From assembly GCA_036250225.1 (NCBI GenBank), contig JAPZLL010000059.1, positions 107,400-171,399 on the forward strand: DNA of 64,000 bases, in the 5' to 3' direction. This stretch comes from Cercophora sp. LCS_1. Lineage: Eukaryota; Ascomycota; Sordariomycetes; Sordariales; Lasiosphaeriaceae. Positions 1-12,553 of the stretch are shown here, one piece after another. The position numbers were made by a program, and so were the translations under genes. The notes beneath the pieces are model-generated. The model was not told the DNA's origin. It worked only from the letters and a program-made list of their open reading frames with translations, and made no database searches. Each line of letters begins with the position of its first letter. Within the stretch, counting starts at the first letter, position 1.

Positions 1-734
1 AGTGATCTCGAATGAGTCCAGAGGGAGTCTGAGCTTGAAAACACCGGGGTGCGTGTTGGCAAGGTGCTCGTAAAACCCCAATTCGCGGTTTTCGACAAAG
101 TAGTGGATGTAGATTTTTAGAGTAACATACCGGTGACTCCTGCTTCCACTTAAATGGTGTTTTGACACAATCTCGTGGTGAACTCACTCGAGATCACACG
201 CAAGCCAAATTGTAGACGATGTTCCCCATCCGAGTTTAACCACGGCTTGAAATTGTCCATTGAACATCTCACCCCGACGGACAGGATAGAAGAAGTCTGG
301 CTTATAACCAGGTATCGTCTCTTCTTGAATGAGGTGTGCAGCGTCGATGAGGTCATATCCCGAGGACGAAAGGGAACGGGGTTCTAATCGTGGACGTGGC
401 GTGCAAAAGTCGCGCTTGCCAGACGCGTAACCAAGTAGCCATGAAGGCGGGCAACGAATATGGGGCGCTGCGAGCCAGCGAACTCGCGGCAGACGACTGC
501 GAAAAAACCGCGCGGATAGTGCTCGACCGATTGCCATGATCGAGTTGTCGAAAAACTTGCCGGTGTCAAGTTTCCCAAGCAGAAAACCGTTGACCAATCG
601 GCGTGATAGGACCCCTGCCCTGCGGATAATCCGAAACCGCGCGACACTGATGAGAACTCGGACCCCCAGGCAGCAACTTCATCTTCGTCATTGACACCGC
701 CAATAAGCCTCAATGAGCTCGTCATTCCACCTAC
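1..734. other. Gene-poor left edge
   Basis: I see no convincing coding sequence here. Open frames on both strands are short, overlap each other and have no recognisable motif. The right part is presumably the promoter and 5' leader of the HET-domain gene that starts at 735. A gene extending in from the left of the window cannot be excluded. Confidence 0.5.
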
Positions 735-3700
735 ATGGATCATATTCAGTTGCCAAGTGATGGCCTGGAGCCCATTGCTGTTCCTCATGCCGCGACTTTG
801 ATGTACGATGGGCTGGACTTCGAGACGTACCCCGCCCGCGTGAGCTTTCCGCGGCATGACGACCTGGCTGGGTGGCAGGAGATCGACTCTGACAAAACAG
901 CCGGCTTTGCGCAGTCATGGCTATACTTTGGCCTCATCGATGCATTTTTCGGTCGAGAGATTGATCGTGAACAATTCATCGCAAATACCACCCAGGGGCA
1001 GTCGTTCGTCACATCTGCCGCGCTCCTTCCCCTCTTGGACGACTGGCGGGCATCGGACGCAAGCGATGAGTCGGCGGAGAAGGAGCGACTTGATGCGCTG
1101 CTCAGAGTGAGCCTGACAGCCTTGCAGAGATTTTCTCTCCTTCCCCAGTCATCACTTTCGCCCATGCCGGAGATTCTTCTCTCCGCGCGGATCCTGATCA
1201 CCACTCTTTGTGTGGCAACAAACAGTGACGGTCTTGTCGTCGCACAGCTGCGCCCGTGGACCAGCAGCACAGATCCTGCCGCCGATTTGCTCCGGCAAAA
1301 GCTGTTAGAAGCAGGCTGGTGTCCCTGGAAGGTTCGGCAAATCTTGTCCGAGTACTCGTGCCTGGCCATCTACTACATCAGTCGACTCCGCGATCCGACC
1401 GCCCATCACATCTCTCACGCCGCGTGCACCGAGGACCGATGTATAGGAAACAATGTCAACATGGCCAATTATGCAACAAGACACACCGACTCATCCTGTG
1501 CTTGTCAGCATGCTCTCGTACCAGAAGCGAAAATGCGGTCCATCATCGATGACGGTGGGATCCCAGTTGTCCGCGTCAAGTTCTCCAAGACTGGAGACGC
1601 CTGCCTCCAAGTCAAAAGGGCTACTCCCCGGACACGGTACATAGCTATCTCGCACGTCTGGTCCGATGGTTTGGGTAATCCTCACGCCAACTCGTTGCCT
1701 CAGTGTCAACTCAAGAGGTTCTCTCGTTCGGTGAAGCTTCTCACACCTCCGATTCTCGACTTCTCCCAAGGTTACATGAGCATCCCGCAACTGAACATTA
1801 GCTTTGACGGAAAGCGGATGATGCTGGCATGGGGCACGACAGAATGGTTCTGGCTCGACACGTTGTGCATTCCTGTTGGCTCTGATGATCACTCGATCTT
1901 TCTCAAATCCAAGGCAATCAACCAGATGGCAGCCATCTACTCTGGCGCTCATCAAGTCCTTGTCCTGGACTCCGTGATGCAGGCGTGCAACATAGCCGGT
2001 CGAGACCCTTGCCATGTGTTGGCACAGCTGAGTGCACTTGCTTGGCTTGGACGCTGTTGGACGTATCAAGAGGGCGCATTGGCTTTGTCCCTTCAAGTGC
2101 AGTGCGCCGACTGCTCCTTTGCCCCGACCCTGTTTGGCGATGTCGCCATTGAGACATTCGACTCGAGCGATAATATTTACGTTCTTTTGCCGGGTACGAC
2201 CACAGCTCATGGTACGTGGTCTAGGATCGGACAAGCGCTAGCAATTGGTATCAAATGGACAAGGACGGTAACTTCGGACGCGCTCCGGGGTCTCCGAGGG
2301 CTTCCCACTTCGTCAAAGCGGAAGATCCGGGCATTGTTGGCCAGGCATATCTACCACCAGATCGGAGACGTTGTCGGTAGAGAAATGCGGTACGACTGGA
2401 GAAGCAAGAACCCATTTTTGCTGTCCGGGAATACCATGCAGGACTTTGTGCTATGTTGGAACTCCCTTGCCCAGCGGACCACGACCATGGGTGGGGATGT
2501 TCACGTCATAATTGCCAATCTCCTACGCTTCAACGCCTTTTCCATCTTAGCGATGAAGACTCTTGAAGAGAGAATCACGTCTATCTTGTGGAGCTTGCCC
2601 GCGATTCCATTGTCTCTCTTGTTTAATCGGTCCAAACAGCGAGTGCGGCCGACGGAGCAGCATGCCAACAGGTGGATGCCATTGTGGCCAGACTGGTACA
2701 CCATCACAGAGCTCCCAGCCCTTGAGATTCAGGGTGGCGTGCTTACCCTGGCGAGCAACAACATCAGGGATGGCGAGCAAAGACCTGTTGTGTTGATGCT
2801 TGATTTGCTGATTCAAGCTCATGACGGCCCGACGGAGCTGCTTGTCGAGAGCATCTCAGAGACTCGGTCAAACTGGTTTCGTGTTGTGCTTCATCGGCAA
2901 CCGGGTGACCAATTCGATTCCGGCAAGTTTCAGTCCACAGTCTTCGTCATCCACCCCGGGAGATCTCATTACACTGTAGCTCGGGAGGAAATTCCGGCTG
3001 CGTGTCTTCATGCAAACGCCATACTCTACAAGCATCCGGACGAAACAACTCCTGACTCCTGCCAGGGAAACGCCCAGACAAGGAAAGCACAACTTCTAAC
3101 CACCTTTGACTGCCCAGCTACGGCCTACTTTCTTGGAACCATTGTCCCTCCTGCATACTCACACCTACCAAAGTATTCTGCTTCCTCCCCACAGAATTAC
3201 ACACTTGCTGTCGAACACGGTAATGGCCTTCCTCTTTCATTCGCATCCGCCAAGCTAACGACCCTCCAGATGTCCCTCAACACACAAGACCCCTTCCCCA
3301 ACGGCCACAAAACCCTGCCTTCTTGGTTGTCACCGCCCTGCTCCTCATGCTGAGCCACCCGTTCAGCTACTTTCTCTGCGCCATGAACGCTCTGGTTATC
3401 TACCAAGACGTCACAGAACATACAGCATACCCGTTTTACCTCGGCGTCTTGTCAAAACTCACCATCGTGACACATTCGCACTACTTTTTGGCTTTCCTCT
3501 ACATTCTTCCCCCACTGGCAATCCTTCCTACCGCTCTCGCTGCCCTCGGTCTTGGCGTCATACCTTTTGTGATTGGCATAGTCTACGTCATCCTGAAAGC
3601 TGAAGTGAGAGAAATGGGCGCAATAGATAAGGCGGTGCTGGGACTGCTTGTTGCGGGACACTCCCCGCAGATTCTCATGGCGGCCGTTGTAAGGTGGTAC

Positions 3701-3850
3701 ATTAATCCAAGGGTATGGAAGGCGTGGTTGGAGACATATGAGCCGGATTGGGAGCCGGGAAAGACGGATGGATTGTTGAAGACCGTGCTCACAATGACGG
3801 AGGGGTGGAGTGAAAGGTTGACGCAGTTAGAGGGGTGGTTCAGGAGGTGA
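735..3850 (+). CDS. HET-domain protein with C-terminal transmembrane helices
   Basis: Two exons, 735-3219 and 3270-3850, give about 1021 residues. The 50-bp intron has a GT donor (GTAATG), a GCTAAC branch site and a CAG acceptor, and it carries the frame exactly into the downstream open frame, which has its own hydrophobic protein. HET (heterokaryon incompatibility) domain signatures are YIAISHVWSDG near residue 302, WFWLDTLCIP near 370 and CWTYQEGAL near 441. HET proteins act in non-self recognition after hyphal fusion and can trigger cell death. The C-terminal part encoded mainly by exon 2 has strong hydrophobic segments near residues 846-872 and 900-935, and a weaker one near 950-973, so the protein is probably membrane anchored. 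Without the intron the reading would stop at 3353, just after the first hydrophobic residues. The HET assignment is firm; the splice and membrane topology are inference. Confidence 0.82.
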
Positions 3851-4513
3851 TGATGCCGCTCCCTTTCAATGTTGCCGGCCGGGATTATTTAAGCGCATTG
3901 TCGCCCGATGGATAGTCAATTTGATGGCCAAAAAGCACGGCACACTAGCTTAAGTTGATGCCACTTCGAGTGACTTGGACAGGCATCGTAAATTCCAACA
4001 GGCCTCGACGAAAAAGTCTAGTATGGTTTAGTTGGATTTTAACACGTGTGAATGCCAAATAATGCATCGTGATTCTCGATATACCCCTTTTCAGTTGATC
4101 AATACCCTCGACTTTTTTATGCGTACCGTTTACTGACTTTGTCAGAAGCTTGATAAAAATTATCACCTTCGTTCCAGCAGGCGCGTTCTGCCAAGCATGG
4201 CGACCACCCAAGCACACACGCAGCTCGGGATTCCGGTTAAACCCCCCAACTCCCCGGATCACTCGGGATCAGAACGCCGCAGATAAGGCATGCAAAGTGC
4301 CTGCAGGATTCCCCCTAGGCATTTTTCGAGCTAATCCCAAATTTTTATCAGAAAAATCGTGGCAGGCGAGAGCGTGCCGCACACCTCCCAAGACATATAT
4401 GACGCTCACCGCCGCCGCCGAACCACGAACCTGCTGTCCGAAAAAAACTTTTGCAACACCAACCGACCAAACCTCACACACACACACACACGCACACAAG
4501 TATCAGTATCACC
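3851..4513. promoter_or_regulatory. Intergenic region upstream of the methyltransferase
   Basis: No gene recognised. A CA/CG dinucleotide tract (about 4475-4498) lies directly before the start codon of the following gene. The stretch at 3890-4160 is moderately AT-rich. It probably contains the 3' end of the upstream transcript and the promoter of the downstream gene. Confidence 0.4.
4475..4498. repeat. CA-rich microsatellite
   Basis: An alternating CA tract with one CG interruption lies in the 5' leader of the methyltransferase gene. Confidence 0.8.
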
Positions 4514-5257
4514 ATGGCGGCTCCGCTCACCTGGCGCGGCCACTTCTACAACACCCCCATACTCACCATCTACGACATCTGGGTCCTCCACCTCAACATG
4601 CCCTACGCGTGGGGCGCCCAAACCAGCACCGTGCTCCTCCCGTTGTTCCGCTCCGCGTTCGCGCAATCGCGTCGCCACCTGGACATCGGCGTCGCGACCG
4701 GGTATTTTCCGTCGCGCGGTCTCTCCCACACACGTGCACATGCGCATGCACGTGCGGTCAGCAAACGAGAAGAAGAAAGCAACAAGATGGAAATCACCCT
4801 GATGGACATCGCACCGAACTCCCTCTCCCTCGCCGCGCAGCGTATCGAACGCGAGAACCCCGGCGCGGCGCGCATTACGACCATCCAAGCCGATGCGCTT
4901 GGACCGGCGCCTGACGCGTTGAGGGGGAGGTTCGACTCGGTTAGCATGTTTAACTTGGTTCATTGCATCCCTGGGACGCAAGAGGCCAAGGCGCGCGTGT
5001 TTGGGCTTGCGAAGGACGTGTTGAGCGACGAGGGGGTCTTGGTCGGGTGCACGGTGCTGGGGTGGCGGTATCTTGGGTGGAGGGTGTTGGGTTGGTTGAG
5101 TCTGGGGTTGTTCAATCTTGTTGGCGCTTTCAGCAATTGGGGTGAGGGAAGGGAGGCTTATGAACAGGCGTTGAGGAGGGAGTTTGAGGAGGTTGAGACG
5201 TGGGTTTGCGGGAGCATGTTGTTGTGGAGGGGGAGTAGGCCGAGGAGAGATAATTAA
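4514..5257 (+). CDS. Class I SAM-dependent methyltransferase-like protein
   Basis: 247 residues from an ATG in a good context (ACCATGG). The glycine-rich SAM-binding motif I reads HLDIGVATGYFPSR, followed by the acidic strand-2 motif ITLMDIAPNSLSLAA, a motif II/III region (DSVSMFNLVHCIPG) and the segment DVLSDEGVLVGCTVLGW. This order is typical of small-molecule class I methyltransferases, and several fungal relatives sit in secondary-metabolite clusters. No substrate can be inferred. A low-complexity, His/Arg/Ala-rich insert of about 20 residues (GLSHTRAHAHARA and onward) splits motif I from the next strand; it is encoded by CA-rich DNA and could be an unspliced in-phase intron (for example 4719-4772), although its donor, GTCTCT, is weak. 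The start codon at 4451 in the same frame is less likely because it lies in the CA repeat. Confidence 0.75.
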   Translation: MAAPLTWRGHFYNTPILTIYDIWVLHLNMPYAWGAQTSTVLLPLFRSAFAQSRRHLDIGVATGYFPSRGLSHTRAHAHARAVSKREEESNKMEITLMDIAPNSLSLAAQRIERENPGAARITTIQADALGPAPDALRGRFDSVSMFNLVHCIPGTQEAKARVFGLAKDVLSDEGVLVGCTVLGWRYLGWRVLGWLSLGLFNLVGAFSNWGEGREAYEQALRREFEEVETWVCGSMLLWRGSRPRRDN

Positions 5258-5410
5258 TTAGCTCTCCACCTTGAACACAATTTGGTTGTTTGGGATGGTT
5301 TGATTGGCGGTGGGGGAGAAGGTTGACCAAGTGAGAGAAGTGATTTGTTACGGCAGTTTGAAAGACGCGTGGTTTTATTAGCCCAATGCAACTTTATTTC
5401 AAACTTGAGC

Positions 5411-5649
5411 AAATGTGTCAAAAGGAAGGAGGCCTCGGCTGGGCGAAGGAAGGGGCCCCTGGCAGCCAGTCAGCCCCGCTGACTGGAAGCCTGGCGCCAG
5501 TAAGCCAAAGCCACCACGGCTGCGTGGCCTGGATCCTACAGATGGATCTATAAGATACGGCTCTCTGGCAGAGCCAGAGAACCAGAAGAACAAGCAATAC
5601 AATCACGGTTTTCTACTTGAATAAGCAGTGCAGTGTTTCTGACAAAATG
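5411..5649 (+). mobile_element. Solo LTR with target-site duplication
   Basis: The LTR itself is 5416-5644 (229 bp). It starts TGTCAAAAGG and ends GTTTCTGACA, so the termini are the inverted pair TGTCA/TGACA. It is flanked on both sides by the identical 5-bp sequence AAATG (5411-5415 and 5645-5649), the expected target-site duplication of an LTR retrotransposon. Inside are a TATAAGA box near 5550, an imperfect palindrome CTCTGGCAGAGCCAGAG and the block AAGCAATACAATCA. The same blocks recur near 55.8, 57.7, 58.3 and 63.3 kb. No internal coding region remains, so it is a recombination remnant. The superfamily (copia or gypsy) cannot be told from the LTR alone. Confidence 0.88.
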
Positions 5650-5743
5650 ATCTAGGTTGTTTGGGTTTGTCGGGATCCGCCGTGTGCAATTACCTAGGTC
5701 GCCTGAGAACAGGGGGACTGGACGTAACAGTGACGGGAAAGAG

Positions 5744-6310
5744 CTAGGTATCGAAATTGGCGTCTGAGGAAAGGTCCCAGTCCCGGCTCCTCTTTGGTCG
5801 ATAACGTGGGAATGACAGGACAGGTCGTAATGATGAAGGTGATGGGGATGACGAGCTGCCACAGCTGCTGCTACTGCTGCCGCCTTGGTCGCCACGCCTC
5901 TGGCGGTCGCGTTTCCAAGACGCCAACCAATCCCTCCACCGCACGAGGATTGCCATGTTTTCGGGCTTGATCGGTGCGCTCTCCAGCCGCGCGAGCATCC
6001 CGTCCATGTCGTACGTCGGACGCCTCTGGCCGTCGACCCAGAACTCGATGGCGTCAAGCACGCCCTCGTAGACAATCAGCCCGAAGCCGCGCGAAAGCGG
6101 ACCAAACCCGAGGAGAGCCCAGAGCGTGTTGGCGAGCCACAGCCCGTACGGGTCGCCTCTGTCCTCAACACCTCGCGCGGTGAAGATGGTCGTCGGGCCC
6201 GTCCACGCATAGGGCGAGTCCGCAGGCGGACCGGGAAACATTGCGATCCCGCCGTGTCCGTCGTAGGGGAGCATGGGGTCACTCGCGATTGATTGCTGGG
6301 TGCAGCGCAT
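5744..6310 (-). CDS. Hypothetical protein
   Basis: 188 residues from the first in-frame ATG at 6310. The same frame stays open upstream to about 6550 without another ATG, so the true start may lie in an upstream exon that I could not define. The middle part (GLWLANTLWALLGFGPLSRG and FWVDGQRRPTYDMDGML) reads like a structured domain with a short hydrophobic segment. The tail is Ser-rich and then basic (SSSSSCGSSSSPSPSS). I do not recognise the family. The stop codon lies only about 95 bp from the solo LTR. The upstream open frame passes through a CCG repeat that would encode poly-Ala if translated. Confidence 0.45.
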   Translation of the reverse strand: MRCTQQSIASDPMLPYDGHGGIAMFPGPPADSPYAWTGPTTIFTARGVEDRGDPYGLWLANTLWALLGFGPLSRGFGLIVYEGVLDAIEFWVDGQRRPTYDMDGMLARLESAPIKPENMAILVRWRDWLASWKRDRQRRGDQGGSSSSSCGSSSSPSPSSLRPVLSFPRYRPKRSRDWDLSSDANFDT

Positions 6311-6420
6311 GAGGCGCACTCTGTCATAGTCGGTGTACGACTTGGACGTCACAGAGAGTATCAGGCGGCTGACTACGTATCGGGGGGGCGAGGACAACAA
6401 TGCGGAGCCCCCGCGACCGA

Positions 6421-6443
6421 CCGCCGCCGCCGCCGCCGCCGCC
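6421..6443. repeat. CCG trinucleotide run
   Basis: Seven to eight uninterrupted CCG/CGG triplets just upstream of the hypothetical gene on the minus strand. Confidence 0.9.
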
Positions 6444-7016
6444 TGTTGGTGTAACGCCGGGCTCCAAAGGCCCCGCGGGCCAAGGGCATTCGTCCGGACT
6501 CTCGGAATCAGCGTGTGGAAGCTTGGTGGCTTGTTTCCACGAAGCCTGCCTAATCAAACAGCACCAATAGACAGGCTTGTTGGCAGTGAGACTACGGAAA
6601 ACCCAGTCTCCCGTCTTGGTTCCACTGTTGGTTCGAGTTTGTTGCAGCTGCTCTCTCTTTCAAATTCTACAAGGACACTGTTAATTTCGCCGTCAGTCTC
6701 CGCACTATACGGCTCCTTGAATGTCTACCAGGCCACCTTGTCTGTATTGGTGCCCTCTCGAAGCTCAAGAGCGCCTTGCCCGCCGCTAGGCTTTCCATAC
6801 CGTCGTGAATGGGAGGTGTGCACCTTGGGACGTGTGCTGACGAGAACCAAGGCAACTAAGGCACAATACCTTGGGCACCATGGCTACATTGGCAACATAA
6901 GAGCCCTGATGCGCGTATATAATGAGAGGAGCCAGCTAATGTCGCAACTCTGGCCGGCCACTCCCATCAACCATTCAAACCCGCTATCCGCCTCATAAAC
7001 GTCAAGGGAAAAAAAA
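6444..7016. promoter_or_regulatory. Promoter region of the secreted hypothetical protein
   Basis: No gene is evident. A TATA-like GCGTATATAATG lies near 6914-6925, about 95 bp before the ATG at 7017. An A-run immediately precedes that ATG. Confidence 0.4.
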
Positions 7017-7773
7017 ATGCTGTTGTCCTTCTCCGTCTTCGCCTCGTTGGCTCTGGCTGCTGTAGTTCCCGGTGCTGTACCCCAAACTGAGCAGGCAGCC
7101 CAAGTATGCTACGCGGGCGAGACCCAGAGCCTTCTCTGCTACAGGGCGCCCCAAGGAACTCCCCAGGGCGTTTCGGTTTCCGACGTTGCTCTTGCCGCTT
7201 CGGCACTGCGCGAGTGGTGAGTCTTTACTTTGTATTCAACATGTACCAGTTTGGTGGCCGGTGCTGACATTTGCGGTATGGCAAAGGGGTACAGAGCTGC
7301 GGGAGAAGCTTGACGAGGATGGGAATCCCATCTTCGACGGGAACGGGTTGTCAATCGAGGAGCCCTTTTACCGCTACCTGGACATGAACAAGACGGCGGA
7401 CCCAGAGCCTTGCGCCGAGTGGACTCTTCTCAGGCTCCGGAGCGTCCTGGTGGCCGCCAAGCTCATGAAGCGGGGGAAAGACGCACTTGTGTGGTTCGGC
7501 GACATTGCCGACGCCATCGATGGCGGCGAGCACGCCACGCCGGCGCAAAAGAACGCTTCCATTTCTAGGTGCGGTACCGACGGCGGTTCCAGGGAGGTCA
7601 ACGCCACCTTGAAACACGAGGCATACGATCCTTGGAGGTTTGACTATGAGAGCGGCGCCAAGATCCACACTGATATCGTCATTAAGGTTGTTGCGGACCT
7701 GGATTGGCGTAAGGCACCGGCCGAAGGTGATGAGCCGCCTACCAGTAACAAGCGCGGCGGCAAAGACGAGTAA
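7017..7773 (+). CDS. Hypothetical secreted protein
   Basis: Two exons, 7017-7216 and 7287-7773, give 228 residues. The 70-bp intron has a perfect GTGAGT donor, a GCTGAC branch site and an AAG acceptor, and joins the two open frames in phase (W-G-T-E-L). The N-terminus (MLLSFSVFASLALAAVVPGA) is a clear signal peptide with probable cleavage after about residue 15-20. The mature protein has few cysteines (for example VCYAGE, LLCYR, EPCAEW, SRCGTD), several N-glycosylation motifs and a charged C-terminus ending NKRGGKDE. I do not recognise the family. It may be an extracellular or wall-associated protein; an effector role is only speculation. Confidence 0.7.
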
Positions 7774-8177
7774 CAAGGCGGGCACTACCTCATTTCAGTT
7801 ACCAGATCTGGGTATTCATAGATGGGGCACTCTAAGTTTGACATAGCTTTCTATACTTTACCAGCTCTGAATGAATGTAAATAAAACCTTTCCAAGAGGC
7901 ATTAATGACCGACAAAGTTGTGCTCTTGGCATTTGAATTAATGGCCAGTTTCGTTTCTGCGACAGCCCGAGAGTTACATGACTCCATCCAAGCAAGCACT
8001 ACTACCGGCTTCCCCCACCTGCGCTCCGGCACGTTGCTTGATCTCACCCCCACCTTCCACTTTTCATTTTTGATCGTTATTGCAACATCGCAACCATCAT
8101 CGCAACATCCATCCAAACTCCCATCTCTCTCATCCAAACTTATCACATCATTCGCCGACCGACCGACACCATCCAAA
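7774..8177. promoter_or_regulatory. Intergenic region before the Ayg1-like gene
   Basis: This holds the 3' end of the secreted-protein gene and the promoter of the hydrolase gene. A CT-rich stretch around 8085-8150 is typical of fungal 5' leaders. The frame of the downstream gene is open back to 7905, but that extension looks non-coding. Confidence 0.4.
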
Positions 8178-9422
8178 ATGGCCCCTCACACCTTCCACAT
8201 CGGCGACGCCCTGAACCAACCGGCCCCGCACCACGCCTCCTTCTCGGCCCTCTGGTCCACCAAATGGTCCGCCCCCTGCTCCATGGGCATCTACCCCTTC
8301 ATGTTCGCCTCGCACACGGATTTCGCCCCCATCGCCGCCTCCCTGTCCGAAGCCAACCTCCGCCCGCCCTACAACTGGGACGTCTACGCCTCGCACTTCT
8401 TCCCCAAGGCAGCGGAGCTCACATCCCTCGCGGATACCGCCCTTGCAGCAGGTGAGAGTGACAAAGCGCGCGAATACTACCTCCGCGCATCAGCCGTGTA
8501 CCGCATCGCGCGGTTTCCAGCGCCTCGCTCGCCAAAGCAGAAAGAAGCATGGGAGAAGGGAAAGGAGGTGTTTTACAAGGGCGCTGCGTTGATGGAATTC
8601 CCGATTCGAGAGGTCAAAGTGGAGCATACACATGCCGTGGAGGGCGAGGGAACGGTGGTTCCGGTGAATTTGTTGGTCCCAAAAAGTGGGGAGGGGAAAC
8701 ACCCGGTTGTGCTGATCTTCACGGGGCTGGACGGATATCGCACCGAGCTTGCGGTCTGGCAGGAGGGGTGGGTGAAGAAGGGCGTTGCGACGGTTGTGGT
8801 GGAGATCCCCGGGACCGGTGACTCGCCTGCGCTGAGGAACGACCCGACAAGCGCGGAGCGGCAGTGGGATAGCTTGTTGGGGTGGATTGCGCAGCAGCCG
8901 GAGCTGGACGAGAAGAGAGTGGTGGTTTGGGGGTTTTCAACGGGCGGTTACTATGCGCTCAGAGCAGCGCATACGCACGCTGATCAGCTGCTGGGCGTGG
9001 TCAGCCAGGGGGGAGGATGTCATTACATGTTTGAACGGGAATGGCTGGAAAAGGTGAACGTGCTGGAGTATCCGTTTGATTTGGCGGATACGCTGGCGTG
9101 GAAGTTTGGGTATGAGGATCTGGAGAGCTTCATCCAAGAGGCGGGCAAGTTTTCGTTGTTGAATGATGGGACGCTGGAGAAGAAGTGCACGCAGGTGTTG
9201 TTGGTCAATGGCGAGGGGGATGAGATCTTCCCGATTGATGATCAGTGGGTCGCGCTTGAGCATGGGAGGCCAAAGTTGAGCAGGACTGTGCTGGGGCGGA
9301 AGCATATGGGCGAGCCGGAGGCATTTTTTGTCATTCTAGAATGGATTCACGAGGTGCTGGGGCTGGATGGGGATTGGATGGCGCAGATGAGGGCGCTGCC
9401 TAGTAAGATGAAGTATCCGTAG
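8178..9422 (+). CDS. Ayg1-like alpha/beta hydrolase
   Basis: 414 residues, intronless, from the ATG in AAAATGGCC. The alpha/beta-hydrolase triad can be placed as Ser254 in GFSTGGYY, Asp348 in NGEGDEIFP and His376 in GRKHMGEP. The lid-like N-terminal helical part (ASHFFPKAAELTSLAD... and YYLRASAVYRIARFP) matches the layout of the Ayg1/2,6-dihydropseudooxynicotine-hydrolase group. Aspergillus Ayg1 shortens a heptaketide naphthopyrone in DHN-melanin synthesis; that is family knowledge. No polyketide synthase or other melanin gene is visible in this window, so the actual substrate is unknown. The gene is convergent, 85 bp apart, with the mannitol-dehydrogenase-type SDR. Confidence 0.85.
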   Translation: MAPHTFHIGDALNQPAPHHASFSALWSTKWSAPCSMGIYPFMFASHTDFAPIAASLSEANLRPPYNWDVYASHFFPKAAELTSLADTALAAGESDKAREYYLRASAVYRIARFPAPRSPKQKEAWEKGKEVFYKGAALMEFPIREVKVEHTHAVEGEGTVVPVNLLVPKSGEGKHPVVLIFTGLDGYRTELAVWQEGWVKKGVATVVVEIPGTGDSPALRNDPTSAERQWDSLLGWIAQQPELDEKRVVVWGFSTGGYYALRAAHTHADQLLGVVSQGGGCHYMFEREWLEKVNVLEYPFDLADTLAWKFGYEDLESFIQEAGKFSLLNDGTLEKKCTQVLLVNGEGDEIFPIDDQWVALEHGRPKLSRTVLGRKHMGEPEAFFVILEWIHEVLGLDGDWMAQMRALPSKMKYP

Positions 9423-9507
9423 ACACAAACAATATCTACAGTGGTGGTAGATGAATGATGCCTACATGAGTCTATTCTAAAATAGTCTATGAAGGATGGA
9501 AAGGAAG

Positions 9508-11295
<1,788 letters not shown>

Positions 11296-12401
11296 ATGAC
11301 AAACAAAACCCTCATCTTCAAGCAAGTCCCCTCGGGTCTCCCCAAGCCGGGCCAAGACCTCGTCATCGAAGACCGGGGCTTCGACGCCAACGCTGCGCCG
11401 CCCGCCGGGGGCGTCACGCTCGAGATCCTCTACGTCTCGTTCGACCCCTACCAGCGTGGGCGCATGCGGTCCGCCGAGGTCAAGTCATATTCGCCAGCCT
11501 TTGAACTCGGCGGACCCATCACCAACAGCGCCGTCGCGCGCGTCCTCAAGTCCGACGCGCCAGACTACAAGGAGGGCGATCTGGTCGTCGCCTTTTTGCC
11601 CACCGCCGAGTACGCCACGCTTACCAAGGAGGAACTCCCCGCCATCAAGAGCAAGATCGAGAATCCCTATGGCTTGAAGGACTTGGGTCTGTTCATCGGC
11701 CCGCTGGGCATGCCGGGCTTGACGGGGTGGTCGTCGCTGCATGAGATTGGCAAGCCGAAAAAGGGCGAGACCATTTTCATCAGCAGCGCGGCTGGTGCGG
11801 TTGGGCAGGTTGTCGGACAGATTGCCAAGCGGGAGGGGTTGAAGGTGATTGGGTCTGTGGGCAGTGATGATAAGCTGGATTTCATCATCAAGGACCTGGG
11901 ATTCGATGGCGGCTTCAATTACAAGAAGGAAAAGGTTGCCGATGCGCTCGAGAGGTTGGCGCCCGAGGGGATTGATATTTATTACGAGAATGTGGGCGGT
12001 GAGCAGCTGGAGGCGGCCATCAACAAGATGAATCAGCATGGGCGGATTGTTGCCTGTGGCATGGTGAGTTATTTTGTTGGTAATAATGATGATGAGCAGT
12101 GGACTGACGTTGGCAGATTTCGCAATATAACCTCAAGCCTGAGGAGAGGTACGGTGTGACTAACTTGTTCATGGTCGTCACCAAGCGGTTGAAGATGGAG
12201 GGTTTCATTGTGGGTGATGAGAACTTTGGACCCAAGTATGCCAAGGAGCACCAGGAAAAGCTGCAAAAGTGGTTGGCCGAGGGTTCGGTCCAGGCAAAGC
12301 TTTCCATTACTGAGGGCATTGATAATGCTGCTGAGGGTCTGGTCGGTATGCTGCAGGGACACAATTTTGGCAAGGCTGTCCTGAAAATCAAGGAAGCGTA
12401 A
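11296..12401 (+). CDS. NADP-dependent MDR oxidoreductase (alkenal reductase / LTB4 dehydrogenase type)
   Basis: Exons 11296-12063 and 12117-12401 give 350 residues. The 53-bp intron (GTGAGT ... TTGGCAG) contains GGACTGACG as branch site. Typical features of the zinc-free double-bond reductase group are YVSFDPYQRGRM near the N-terminus, FIGPLGMPGLTGW, the nucleotide-binding segment SSAAGAVGQVVGQIAK, YYENVGGEQLEAA and the C-terminal GKAVLKIKE. These enzymes reduce alpha,beta-unsaturated aldehydes or ketones with NADPH, often in detoxification of lipid peroxidation products. The last 46 codons and the 3' flank reappear in degraded form at 14.59-14.94 kb. Confidence 0.92.
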
Positions 12402-12553
12402 GAAGTGTTCGTGGGCAGTGTTCATTATGTTTCATGACGAGGGTAACCTAGATGTCAACGGGGTATCGTGTACTTAGTTCCGAATCCTCCAAAAGATACC
12501 AATTTCTCCAAACGCCCGCATCCCCGCATCCCATTTGATCCCATGCAAGTCCA

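Noticed and set aside
4719..4772. An intron in the methyltransferase gene
   Set aside because: In-phase but with a weak donor (GTCTCT) and no clear branch site; kept as a possibility, not as the model.
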